This document shows, one piece after another, positions 1 through 10,885 of a stretch of 64,000 nt of DNA (its first letter is position 1; every line of letters starts with the position of its first letter). The DNA comes from Pyxicephalus adspersus (taxonomy: Eukaryota; Chordata; Amphibia; Anura; Pyxicephalidae): contig NC_092859.1 of assembly GCF_032062135.1 (NCBI RefSeq), forward strand, positions 37,896,761 to 37,960,760, written 5' to 3'. The position numbers were made by a program, and so were the translations under genes. A model generated the notes under the pieces. It saw nothing but the letters and a program-made list of their open reading frames with translations. It did not search any database and was not told where the DNA came from.

Positions 1-2340
1 GTGAAGATGAAGTAAGGGTACCACACCTATACTCCAATAAATAAAACTGCTTTTTTTGTTATCTCAAACAATTAACAAACATTTAACAGTTGTAGAGCAG
101 GAGAAGCCCCACTGCAGCTTTTGAATTTAGTCCGGACACTGTCCGTCTCCCCTCCCTCCTCCAGATACTGTGCCAGACCTTTCCCCCAGAGAGCACTTCA
201 TACAATGTGAGGAAAAGAGAGTAAAGAAAGCTTTTATGAGGGCTTTAGAGTTGTAATTCCCCTTTACCTTTTCCGCAGCCCAGCTGGCATGTATCACTGC
301 ACTGGGAGCAGAATGCTCTGAATCACTGTGTCGGTTGGAAATAATCAGGTACATTTAAACAACCGACCCGCCTCAAATGTTGTCACAGGTCACACAGCTT
401 ACGCTGTACGTGATGGCACTTCCTAAGCACTTAGGCTGCTCAGCCACTGTCAGGTATTGAAGCATGCATGTGGAGTTTGTATTCACAGGCTTAGCTGTCA
501 TTTTCACTGAAAGTTGTTCCCCTTCACAGGATTTTTGGATTTGGGAAATCCGTTGAAAAAAGGTGCCAGAACTCCATTCTGGTGCGTTCAATGAGAAAAG
601 GAGCCCTGGATATGTAGGATCTTTTAAAGTAACAGGTATATTTTCTGCATAATCTACCCAATGAAAAAGGCTCAGTCAAAAGCGCAGTTAAAAATTTAAT
701 AAAACATGCTCTAGTTGTAACCCAAAAGCCCTGGAGTTGTTTTAGACTCATCATGTAGTCATTTTTATGTTTTGATTTTGATTTTTAGGAAAGAGAGTTT
801 TTCCAAGGCTTTGGGAATGGGTTGTTATTATGACGACAAATGAGACAATTAGCTAGTCTCTCTGTTAATTAGCTAATGATGTTGTTCTGTTTGAATAAAT
901 GAGAGGATAACTTGTAATTCTGGTTAGATTGAGGAGGTAGAAACAAAGTCAGTGTGTGTTAACTGATTTCTCTGTGGAGCAACAGTTAATGGCTCGGAGA
1001 GAATTGTCTTTTCTAAGTAAATATAGTACAATAAAAGTGGAGCATATAAAAACTGTGATATGCCATTTTGGCTCTTGGCAGTCCAGCATGTTTCTATTGT
1101 CCTGGAGATAAACCATGCCCATCAGTGATACACCTGCCCCCAGGAGGTTATCTGCGCTAATCTACCCAATCAGAACAGACCAGTTTTTATTTTTGTATTT
1201 AAACCTAATCTCTAAAATGTTTTTAAAGGTTTAACATGTTAACTTAATTTCGTGATGGCTGGTGATTCTACCAATTCCCTGTTATATGAAAAAGACAAAA
1301 ACAGCATTTTTTTTAGAAACTAAATGAAAGTGGTTTGGGATACACAGTTATTATTTATTAGACACAATCAAATGGAAATGTTCTGGAAACATTTTGTAGC
1401 TCATCCAAGCTACTTCTTGACTTCCAATGAGGTCAGTAACTTTATTTTCTTTTTCCAAACAATCAAAAGCAAAGGCAGTGTATATACTGCATTTATATCA
1501 TAAAAGTTATACTTGGAATCAAACTTGTACTTTTCCCATGAAGCATACCTGTACTTAATACCCTCTCCAGGGTAGTGCCTTCCTTTTGTACTCTATAGCT
1601 GTCAGCTACCACTATATCCAGGTTTCCAGGAGCACTCTGAAGCTCCTGTTCTCTCACGGCATTCTTTCCCTATTCTTGGCAGTTAAACGGAACAGTGCAG
1701 GAATTAAATAAAGTTTAATATGTGCTGCTGGAAAGGAAGAGGGGGGGGGGGGGGGGCTAAGGTGAACTGCAAAAACATATTAATGTAGTCTAGCAATATT
1801 ACTGCAGCATGTTCTAGCATTTGCATTAAAAAACATAATATGGTTATTTCAGAAAACAACTGATTCCTATTTTGCTTGTTTAATTTACATTTATTGCCCA
1901 TGTTTAAAAGGCTTTTTAGATTTCAAAAAAACAATTTACTCAGATACATTTAGAGCATTGGTAGACATGGTGGCGTGAAGGTGTTATTGTCCTAATACAG
2001 GATGTAGTCTAATTAGATATTCACTGATGTTGGATATTGTACATAGATTAACTGAAAGCAGACATGTGGATTAGGCTTGTACAATAAGACATGTGTTATA
2101 CCTAGGTTGGAAAACACAGATTTCATGGCTTTTTTCCTCATCCACTTTATAAAATTTAAGTGGGTTCAAAATTATGATTTAGAAATATAGTTACATTAGT
2201 CTTTTACAGGGAGACATTTTCCTGTAATACATGAAATACATGTATGAGAGCTGTTTTGCTTATCAAAGAATATCTATTTCTGTTCAAACAATGAAGGGAC
2301 TGTAAAAATAAGCAGTAGTTTAGGTTGGGTGACGCATGAG
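1..2340. other. No gene recognised
   Basis: AT-rich sequence with only short, unconnected reading frames on both strands. I see no protein family, no RNA gene and no clear terminal repeats. A 16-base G run lies at 1741-1756. Probably host intergenic or intronic DNA. Confidence 0.5.
1741..1756. repeat. Poly-G tract
   Basis: An uninterrupted run of 16 G on the plus strand, just after a purine-rich stretch. It explains the proline run in a minus-strand reading frame here, which is therefore not evidence of a gene. Confidence 0.9.
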
Positions 2341-2399
2341 CACTGCAGCTTACTTCAGTAACCTTACGTGCTACTTCTTCTGGTCTGAAATTTGCTATT

Positions 2400-2935
2400 G
2401 TCATGCTTGGGGAGACAGAGCCACTAGGGGGCGCTACAACTTGCACAGAAATGGTGTGAACCCTGAAAAGGGCCAAGGTGCAGAATCTAAGCGGTAACCA
2501 GGTGTTCCCCAGAGCCTCTAGTGGTGAGGATGTTGTGCTGCTGGTTACTGCCAAGTTGTGGTCCTTGGGCACACCAGAGTGGGCAGGAAGATACATGGTA
2601 CCAAATCACTAGGCAGAAGAATTGTGCAGGAAGGCTGGGGTCAAGGCCGGCTGCAAGCAAGAGAGGTCAGGTCACAAGCCAGGGGTCAAATACCAGGGAT
2701 CAAGGAAAAAGACACCAGTGACACAGGAGTCACTTGAGGCACAGGGAAAACAGAAGACACTGGAAGCAACAGGAGGCACAGGTTAAAACACAAATAAACA
2801 CAGACAGAGAGGAACACTGGAACAGCACAAGGGAATGGCCAGGGAACAAACAGACTGGGTAACAAGGGGTTAACACAGGAGCTGGACAAGGAAAGCACTG
2901 AATTATTCAACATGTGTACAGGAACTTGCTCAGCA
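2400..2935. repeat. Purine-rich block, possibly LTR/leader-derived
   Basis: A GC- and purine-rich block, unlike its AT-rich neighbours, made of many loose variants of CAGG, ACAGG and AGGCACAGG words. Leaders and LTRs of Gypsy-type retrotransposons in fish and frogs often have this texture. I see no TG...CA ends and no duplication, so origin is a guess. Open frames on both strands are by-products of the low-complexity composition. Confidence 0.2.
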
Positions 2936-4194
2936 GAGCGAGGGGCTTGGCAATAGTGGAGAAGAGGCTATTTCTTGACTGGCCTACGGGATGGGTGAAA
3001 CTGATAAAGCTTGGGAGCGGAGGCATGCCAAGAGTCAGAACTGCCCGCAATGCCAGGAGAGAGGCACCTGTGCTTTAGTGAGGAAGAGTTTAGTATGACA
3101 GCTATACAGGTCATATTTATTATTTGTAACACTTTACTGATTTTTTCAGGCACCATTTACAAACCAATTTCTTTACACCTCATTTTTCAATAAAATCAGA
3201 ATTTATTTATACATTAAAATATGACAATGTACAATTTATCCTATGAACCAGTTGGATGAATACATGAAAATATATTACAATTTTGCCACTTGCATTTTAA
3301 CACGTTTCGCAGGTTTCGCTTCCTCAGGAAAATTATGGGACATCAAAAAATTTTGAAATATATCATCTAACAAATCCCAATAGGACTATGTCCATTTAAA
3401 TAATTGTGGATGAGTTTTGGGAAACAAATCACTAGAACTTGCTGAACTCCACAAATGCAACCTAAATCTCCTATAGCTGGTATATTTTTTAGAGGGAAGT
3501 TTGGTATATTCTAGCTGAGCTTTTACTTCCTGCCATACATCTCAGTTAATCTTCATGTCATTATTTATCATCATCTATCCTCTCATGTATGTCTCTCCAC
3601 ACACAGTTAGCTTTGGGAGCAGACATACAGGAAGAAATGTTATTTTGACGCAACTGTAGAGAGTCCTTTTCTGTGTTGAGAGAGATCAGTCCCTTTTCAT
3701 TGTACAATGTGAGCTTTTCACAACCACTTTCCTCCCCAAACATATATGCTGTCCTGACACTTTCATTTCAATGTATCATATGTATGGTTTACATATCTAC
3801 TTAAACTGAGATTTTTCTTACCTCAAAATGCCATTAAAAGAATATTTATTTATATTTGAGTCCCACCAATAGATGGCACTGTGCCCCCCTGTAAAGTGTT
3901 TAAAAACTCTTTCTACCATAAACATATGTTGGTATTAAAGTTTGTTACACATTTTTCATGAGGACACAACACCTTTTGCTGGTGGCCAACAACTATGCAC
4001 AGACGGTCATTTTGGAGCCAGTGACCCAACATAACCATCTGCTAATAATTACTGTTTTAAATGTTAATAGTGATTTTCCACATTTTGTGTCTAAGGTTTA
4101 TACCCAATTCAATAAAGGTTATCTGTATTATCAGGTAAAAAAAAAGTAAGTACCTTGTTTACCTACATTTGTTTCACCGAAATAGTATGCAGGT
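2936..4194. other. No gene recognised; one GAAACG-type motif
   Basis: AT-rich, no protein family. At 3301-3330 the reverse strand reads CCTGAGGAAGCGAAACC followed by GCGAAACGTG. This resembles a motif seen again near 10405 and is discussed in the findings. Confidence 0.4.
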
Positions 4195-4425
4195 CTTTAC
4201 AAAGTCCATAGTCATGTCACTGGCTGTCCCTCAAAGCAGCTCACAATCCAATGTCCCACCATGGTCATATGTCTTTATGACAGTTCAAGGTTATTTTGGG
4301 GGAAAGCCAATAAACCTAACTGCATGTTTTTGGGGTGTGGAGGAAACTGGGAGTACCTGGAAGACACCCACACAAACACGGGGATAACCTGCAAACTCTA
4401 TACAGATAGAGCCCTGACTTAGTGA
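4195..4425 (-). mobile_element. tRNA-derived SINE remnant, copy 1 (conserved core)
   Basis: The block carries the widespread vertebrate SINE core around 4300-4400. It reads as an AACCTAACTGCATGTTTTTG segment, then GTGTGGAGGAAACTGGGAGT, then ACACGGGGATAACCTGCAAA. This order is known from abundant fish and frog SINEs with a tRNA-like head, read here on the opposite strand. The upstream CTCACAATCCAATGTCCCACC segment matches the second copy at 19500-19765 in position and wording. The head is poorly preserved here. Not coding; the 72-residue frame through it is incidental. Confidence 0.6.
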
Positions 4426-6105
4426 AGTCACAGAGCAGTTCAGTGAGTTGTGGCACTACAGGTTCTCTACCTCATCTGTCAATGAGGGCCCACAGGAGCA
4501 AGAACATTATACAAAGAGTTTTGAGATTTATTGGCCTGTCAGCAGTAGCAGAGGAGAAATGATACCAAAGGTTAGTGAAAAACTGATTAAGATAGTAGCT
4601 TAACATAGGGGGAAGGTTAGCAGAGAGTTCAGTGCTAACATAGTACAGAAGGTTGTTCTGATTTCAGTAAATAGGAAAGATAAAGGGTTGTCTGAACAAT
4701 ATATTGTACAGCATGTCTACCAAGGATGAAAACCATGTATGGCACTGGAGATAAGCAGGACACATGCTCTCCCCTTCTCAGAATATTTTTCTCAGCTGAC
4801 TGCTGTAGGACCCTGAGCAGTAGGGAGATACATACCTATATTCAGTACACTGACACCCCCTCTGTTTCTGATTAATTGCCAGTTGGAGAAACGAGCAGTG
4901 ACTTCGGACTTCTACTTTGGTTCCTGAGGATATATCTTTTCCAACCCTTGTAATGATTTCACTAAGAAGAGATAATTACACAGTACAAGGTGAAGGGTAA
5001 TATAGAAGAACACTATAGTAAAAAAGGTACACTAAATGGGGGTAGGAGAGGAAGGATACTTTGAGGTGTTGACTAGAACTCTGTTTTAAATAATGCAAAG
5101 TTAACTACATATATGTTTTAAGAGTGCAGGCTGAAAACCTCCAGTATGTTCTTGAATTAAAAATAGGCAGTAGTAAATTAAATAGATAATCATAATAAAT
5201 ATAATTTATTTTTCATTTTTTAATTTTCAACTGAAAATGTTTTTATGCATACATACTACTGGTCTATGTACGTTCAAACTAGACTATATCAACTAATGTT
5301 CTGTTTCCCCTCACAGCAGCTATGTAACTGTATAGTATATTAGATTATATTATCTGTTTCAGTGAAAAAGTTTAGTGCAATCTAAGGAGGAGGAAAATGA
5401 AATATATTATGAAATGAACAAGTTAAAAAAAATGAAAATGAACAATCAATGTTAATGTTTTAGCCTCTGTGCACAGTACACTTATTGAAAACCAGCCCAA
5501 TTGCAATAGAGAAATTTTAAAAATGTCCAAATAAATATTCTGTCTTTCAAAATGATAAAACACCTTTTTTTGATTCCCAACATCAAATCAGGTTAAAAAA
5601 AAAAAAGATTGGTATTGGTCTGGATAAAGGCCTATAGATTTTGAAAAAGTCCTTTTTAAAATAATTATTTAAATGCATTTATGCATTCATTACAGTCATT
5701 TAAATCAAGCATGTTGTTTATACGTTTTTAATATGAAGCTTAGGAAAGTAACATGAAAAATAATTTCTTCCAGATATAAATTAGTTTTTCAAGTACATCA
5801 AGAAAGGGTATCTCTTTCAATTATACTATATATATATATATATATATATATATTGATTATACATTTCAGGGAGATCAGTGCAGAGTTTAAAAATGTAAAT
5901 GCAAAAATTTAAACAAAAACAATAAATGAAACACACTTGACTCAAACCCTTTAATTTCTCAAATATTACATACAAAATGTGTCAAATAATGTAAAACACA
6001 TACCTACCAATTTTATGAGATAGGAAATTGGCTTTCCATAATTTAGGCAACAGACACATCCATTTCATATTACCACAACCAACAATGCAAAAGGCAAGGT
6101 AAGCT
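4426..6105. other. No gene recognised; AT-rich with a TA microsatellite
   Basis: Strongly AT-rich, no reading frame of note and no recognisable repeat ends. A TA dinucleotide run of about 15 units lies at 5825-5854. The last bases lead into the target-site duplication of the L1 element. Confidence 0.5.
5825..5854. repeat. (TA)n microsatellite
   Basis: About fifteen uninterrupted TA units in AT-rich flank. Confidence 0.9.
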
Positions 6106-6119
6106 AGAATTAGGATAGG
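6106..6119. repeat. L1 target-site duplication, left copy
   Basis: The 14 bases AGAATTAGGATAGG occur here and again, without mismatch, at 9234-9247. They bracket the L1-type sequence, as expected of target-primed reverse transcription. Confidence 0.85.
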
Positions 6120-6219
6120 GGGAGGTGTGGCTTAGCACACGGGCAGTATGGTCGCACACTGAAAAAGCTCCGGCACTTCTACAGTATATTCAGCAATTCC
6201 TGACTCCCTAACCTCCGGG

Positions 6220-7124
6220 ATGGGCAAGCACCTCAAAGAATCACAAAGTGCTAAGACCCTGAAGGCAAAATATCTTTTACCCTTAACAGTTGATGACCTG
6301 ACAGGACTGGCTAGCTACTGATATTAAGGGAGCTTTATCAGCAGCCATAACAGATCTTAAGGCTGACTTAACTTCCCTTTTAGGAAAAGTAGAGAGAGTG
6401 GCCTGTGCAGGAGCAAAGAGGAACAAGACAATAGCTCATCTTGAAAGCATTATTGACACACATGCTGATCATCTACTTTCCATCCATAGGGACCTTAAAG
6501 ACTTAGACAATAGAGGAAGGAGACACAATATACGTGTAAGGGGCCTACCAGAGTCAAATACTCCAGACAACCTGCAACCGGTGGTACAAAATATCTTTAA
6601 CAACTTGCTTCAACTTGCTTCCTATAATATTTGACCGCATACATAGGGCGCTGAGAGCTTGTGGTATATATGATGCCCCACCAAAAGATTTGGTGCGCTG
6701 CTTACAAAATTACTTAATTTACTAAAAATTACTAAAAGAGGAAATCCTTAACAACGCTAGGTTGAATCAATCAACGTTTTGTGAAGGTAGAGAAATCTCT
6801 TTTTGTCAAGATCTTTCTCCTACAACCCTAAGAAACCCTAAAGCTATGATGCCCCTGCTAGCAGTTTTCAAGGAGAGAGGTCTGAAATATGGATGGAAAT
6901 TTCCATTTAGCCTCAGTGTTCTTCACCAATGGAGACAACATCTTTTATCTACACCAGCGGACTTACCCACTTTTTGTGAGGGCCTAAACATTCCTTTGTA
7001 TGCCCAATGGGAGAAGATGCAAGATCTTACTCTCCGACCTCTTCACCTTCTAAGCATACATCTAAGAAAGGCCGATTTCACAACCAGAAACCTTGCAGCC
7101 AAGCAACAGCAAATTCAACCCTAA
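6220..7124 (+). pseudogene. L1 ORF1 (RNA-binding chaperone), broken
   Basis: ORF1 protein of L1 LINEs normally forms trimers through a coiled coil, binds the LINE RNA and acts as a nucleic-acid chaperone. The probable start ATG is at 6220, in the context CGGGATGGGC. Readable pieces are the hinge motif DLDNRGRRHNIRVRGLPES (about 6515-6570), the RNA-recognition part with FDRIHRAL (about 6630), and the C-terminal domain from 6762 containing LSPTTLRNPKAMMPLLAVFK and TPADLPTFCEGLNIP. At least three frameshifts or stops separate these pieces, so no ORF1 protein can be made. The domain order and spacing to ORF2 fit a LINE, and there is no sign of a host gene. Confidence 0.8.
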
Positions 7125-7594
7125 CCAACTCATCACGCAGATGCTGGACTTTCATATAGTTTGGTCGGTAGATCTTGAAAATTCTTTCTCTCAGAAGATT
7201 GTCTCTACTTTTAAGTTTTGTTTGCTCTGATTCAAATTCAAACAAGCATTATTAGTTATAGTCTACTTGGGCAGTAATAATGTTGTGCAAGCTCATCCTT
7301 GCAAGTTCTCTAAAGTTTATATTCTGCATGGGAGTCAGGTCTTTCATTGATTTTTTTTTGCATAACACCCCGTACTTAAGTGCCTAACTCCTGGTTTACT
7401 ATATCTTTGATATCTAGTATCTTTGATATCTATATCTAGTAGTCTTCTACCTATCTCCAGGACTTTTGTCTAATTACTAAACAGATTTCCAGTTGATCCT
7501 TGTAAGCAACTTGTCAAGTTCTTTGAGAAGGTTTGATTTGTTTTGATTCTATTTATTTTTTTAGGGGACAGAGATTTTTGTTAGAAAACAAAAC

Positions 7595-9233
7595 ATGGTC
7601 TACTTTGACAAGATTAGACTTAATTTGGCCAACTGTACTTTTATCTCACACAATGTGAAGGGGTTGAATATACCCGAGAAAAGATCTCTCAAGGATCCTA
7701 AAAGATCAGGTGCTTCTATAATTATTTTGCAAGAAACACACTTTAAGAAAGACCATATACTGTACCAAGATTAACAAATGATTTCTTTAACCAGGCTTTT
7801 CATGCCACGAACCCTAGTGCTAAGACGAAAGGGGTCTCCATATTAGTTAACAAAACAATGGGTTTTATAATGGAAGATGACATTGCAGACCCAGAGGGCC
7901 GCTTTCTTTTATTGTGAGGCAAAATCAAAGACAGAGAGATTAACCACCTGGGTGTTACACTGATGTCTAGATTTCTGTTCCAAAAGCGTTACACTGTTTT
8001 TCATGAAATTTTTTTTTTAAATTGTAGACCTGTAACTTACAGAAATATGTCCGAACAAGGGTCTAGTAGATATCATGAATATAAAAAATGTTTGAAACAC
8101 ACATTCATGTAAAAAAAAAAAAAAAAACTTTTAATAAAATTAAATAAAATACACAAAAATCAGCTTAAACAAGAATACATAAATAAATGAAAAATACTGA
8201 AAATACGATAATTCGGTATACTGTATAGTAATATATTTTTCTAAAACACCTCCCTAGTGTACGTCACATACCTATAGACAAAACCACATAAATATATTTT
8301 GTATTATTTTGTATTGGATTGGATACAGGACTTTGTATTGAATCCAATACAAAATATTTGAATTTCCCGCTACGACCCCTATCGACGGGCGCATGCACGG
8401 ACATCATCAGGAATCGCCGAGGGACTCGTACGCGAACGCCAGCTGTTCTAATTCTTTCCGTACTTCCATGCAAAAAGTGTTACATTTTTTGCATGGAAAT
8501 TTATTTTAGATTGTAGGCTATAATTCACCGAATTACACAATAATTACTTATAATTCACCGAATTACCGCATAACTCACCGAAATATGTCCAAAATTTTAT
8601 AAATTTAATAATAAATTTTTTTTATAAAACATAAAAAAAAATGTTTAAAAAAAAAAATAGTGTATAATGTAATGTACAGTAGCTTATATAATATATATAT
8701 AATACAATTATATATATATTATATAAGGATTTCTTTGTATTGGACTCAATACAGCTTTTTTGTATTGAGTTCAATGCAAAGGAACGCAATACAAAATTTT
8801 GAATTTCCCGCCCCGTCCTCACTCCCGCACCGACGCATGCAGTGATGTCACCGGGAAATCCCGGTGATCGTCACTGCACTCGCCAGATGAAGACAAAAGA
8901 CGTGTCCAGAGGAGCTGCGGGGAGAAGGTGAGTATTTTTTTTTTCGATTGACGCTGGATCATCGCAGTGGGGACCAGGTAAGTAAGGGGATTTAGACAGT
9001 GAGAAAAGTTTGGGTTTATCGATTTTTGCAAAATCGATAGACCCGAACCAAGGTCGGGTTTACCGGCCAGGTGGTTAAATTGGCCAATGTTTATCTACCC
9101 AGTACTATTCATGTTTCACTTATGCCGAAAATCGTCTCACTCTTACACTCTTTCGCTTCGTTGAACCTACTACAAGACACATCAGATGGTAAATCTTTCA
9201 TGCCTCACAAAGCAAACACCAAATTGCACCAAA
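7595..9233 (+). pseudogene. L1 ORF2 endonuclease domain, 3'-truncated and split
   Basis: The start of L1 ORF2, the protein that nicks target DNA and reverse-transcribes the LINE RNA. From the ATG at 7595 the apurinic-type endonuclease is readable: FISHNVKGLNIPEKR, then GASIIILQETHF with the catalytic glutamate, then a shifted frame with GVSILVNKTMGF and DPEGRFLLL. At 7940 the frame runs into a TTAA-flanked MITE. At 9079 it resumes with LANVYLPS, corresponding to the NIYAPN region of L1. Without the MITE and one TTAA the two sides join in frame. Coding ends about 9233 at the target-site duplication. The reverse transcriptase was never included. It contains at least one stop and one frameshift besides the insertion. 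Confidence 0.8.
7940..9078. mobile_element. piggyBac-type non-autonomous element (dimeric MITE), copy 1
   Basis: Bounded by TTAA at 7940-7943 and at 9075-9078, the piggyBac target site. Terminal inverted repeats follow: TTAACCACCTGG on the left and its complement CCAGGTGGTTAA on the right. No transposase is encoded. Inside, two diverged units lie head to tail. Each has a CCAAAA or GCAAAAAG...GTTACA...CATG start, a TTGTAG...TAACTTACAGAAATATGTCC or comparable segment, a TTTGTATTGGA...CAATACAAAAT inverted segment, and a GC-richer tail with GAATTTCCCGC. Unit A is about 7940-8465, unit B about 8466-9078. A second copy with the same dimeric layout lies at 48638-49806. Short reading frames inside are incidental. 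Confidence 0.75.
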
Positions 9234-9247
9234 AGAATTAGGATAGG
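9234..9247. repeat. L1 target-site duplication, right copy
   Basis: AGAATTAGGATAGG, identical to 6106-6119. The base before it closes the L1-derived sequence. Confidence 0.85.
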
Positions 9248-10152
9248 ATCTTTAGGATGGTTAGGATTAAATATTCCAAATACAAAATATTCAGTTTGGC
9301 ACAACAGACCTTAAAATGAGATAATTGAACTCACTACAGTTGAGAGTTATGAATCTTCTATTTCTTAAAAATTGCTATTTAGTTATAAAGCTATGAAACT
9401 CTAGCTAATGAATGTAATGTAATTTATATTTTTTTTTTAAAAAAAGTATTACATTTGTATATGCGACTAGTGTAAGTACCAGAATTGCACTTGCTATCAG
9501 TCTCATGCAAGCCCTTGAATAGTAGACTGGGAAACGGAGGAGCGGCAGTTGGAACTTGTACATATGTTGGCAATAAACATGTTGATTGGATGAAACCTCA
9601 CCACTGGAAACAATTAAGCAGTTTTCATATTATTCAGGCTCATTTTTGCCATTTGTTTAAAAGTAAATTTTTACATTGAAATCCCAGGTCACCAATCTTT
9701 TAAATTCCAGAGTCTCTGAACATAATATTGTCACCAAAATTCTTGGGGTAGAAAGTTGCCTTAGAGGAACCTGTAGAAACATGCCTTAAAATAATTGTTT
9801 TAAGATTATAATATAGTCAAGAAAATCCTTTTTAAAGTATGCAGTAGTATAATTCCTTTTAGAATTAAACTCATTAACATTCTGGTACTGATAAACAATA
9901 CGTTTTTGTTTGATAAGTAAATACATAAAAAAAATGCAACCACAGCTTTAAGGCTTTTTAACCATTGTTATTTGTAAATGAATAAAAGTATATAATTTTT
10001 AAAGGTATACTGCCAATTGACTTGGGACAATTCCTTCACCCCTCCCCCCCCCTAAACAATTTTTTTTATATTATTATGTTGAGGGATTTGCAATTATTTC
10101 AGAAAGTTGGTGTGCAGTGTAAAAAGGATTTTCCTGATTATTCTATTAGTTG
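9248..10152. other. No gene recognised
   Basis: AT-rich sequence. A reading frame of 64 residues at 9485 resembles nothing I know. No repeat ends seen. Confidence 0.45.
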
Positions 10153-10322
10153 GATAGGAACAGAATCACTGGTAAAAGATTGCAGCAGGCACCAAGGGTT
10201 TAACATCACTGACAATGCAGCGTTTACACAGGAATGACAGCCAGAGACAAAACCTGCCTTGGTCAGTGATGTTTAACCCTTGGTGTTAGCTGCAATATCT
10301 CACCAGTAATTCTGTTCCTATC
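10153..10322. repeat. Long foldback hairpin (MITE-like)
   Basis: Left arm 10153-10213 and right arm 10261-10322 are inverted copies. GATAGGAACAGAATCACTGG pairs with CCAGTAATTCTGTTCCTATC, and ACCAAGGGTTTAACATCACTGAC pairs with the complement at 10262-10284. Arms are about 61 bases with a few mismatches, around a spacer of about 47 bases. No coding content. Such foldbacks are usually non-autonomous DNA transposons. Confidence 0.7.
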
Positions 10323-10730
10323 TAGCTACAGGGATTCTAATACCCAACTCCCAAAACCCAATTTTTACGGATGTACCCAGCTTTATCCCCAAAGTAACTA
10401 CGTTTTATACATACCCCTGAGAAAGCCAAAAGGCGAAACGCGTGGGATTACAAGATGTTCTATAGTAAACCTAAGCTAGATGATTGCTGTATAGTTAGCA
10501 GTCCATTTTCCATGACATTATTAATTTGGATCTAACTTTGGATCAAACACTTTCATTTAATTTTTTGTATGGGACTCACTATTGAAAAATAATATGTGCA
10601 ATATTTTTAGCCCACAAATCCCTTCTTTCTTCCCTTTATTTATTTAATCTTACTTACACAAGGGGAGGCCATTGAAATATTCATTATAAGCATAGAGAGA
10701 TTAGGAGACTAAATATACAATACACTCACT
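10323..10730. other. No gene; GCGAAACGCG motif at 10405-10443
   Basis: Non-coding. The segment CCCCTGAGAAAGCCAAAAGG followed by CGAAACGCGTGGG belongs to a motif common in frog and fish interspersed repeats. I cannot assign the parent element. Confidence 0.4.
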
Positions 10731-10885
10731 ATTCACTAAGCGTAGTAAATTTGTTGAAGTTGAACGTGTTCACTTAAATCATACAACCAAGTGCAAAAAA
10801 GCCCTTTTTTTTTAAACATCTCTTGGGCATGATTAGGTATTCAAAGTGAACACATCCTTTTCCTTGTTTACTAAGCTCAGTGCAC
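10731..10885. repeat. Short foldback element
   Basis: CACT..AAGC.TAGTAAA...GTGTTCACTT (10731-10773) is matched in inverse orientation by AAGTGAACAC...TTTACTAAGCTCAGTG (10843-10885). The arms are imperfect, about 43 bases, with a loop of about 70 bases. Probably a decayed MITE. Confidence 0.45.

Larger units (their letters stand above)
6120..9233 (+). mobile_element. L1-clade LINE, 5' half, interrupted by a MITE
   Basis: The element starts with GGGAGGTGTGGCTTAGCA, a start typical of L1-type LINEs in lower vertebrates. A short 5' untranslated region, a decayed ORF1 (from 6220) and the beginning of ORF2 (from 7595) follow. A 14-bp direct repeat flanks both sides, so this is one integration event. 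The element ends inside the ORF2 endonuclease domain with no reverse transcriptase, no 3' untranslated region and no poly-A. Length without the inserted MITE (7940-9078) is about 1.97 kb, against 5-7 kb for a full L1. A 5' end that is kept while the 3' end is lost is the reverse of the usual L1 truncation. Confidence 0.8.

Noticed and set aside
8264..9031. Short frames within the TTAA-flanked MITE
   Set aside because: Not conserved in reading frame with the second copy and explained by inverted segments of the MITE.
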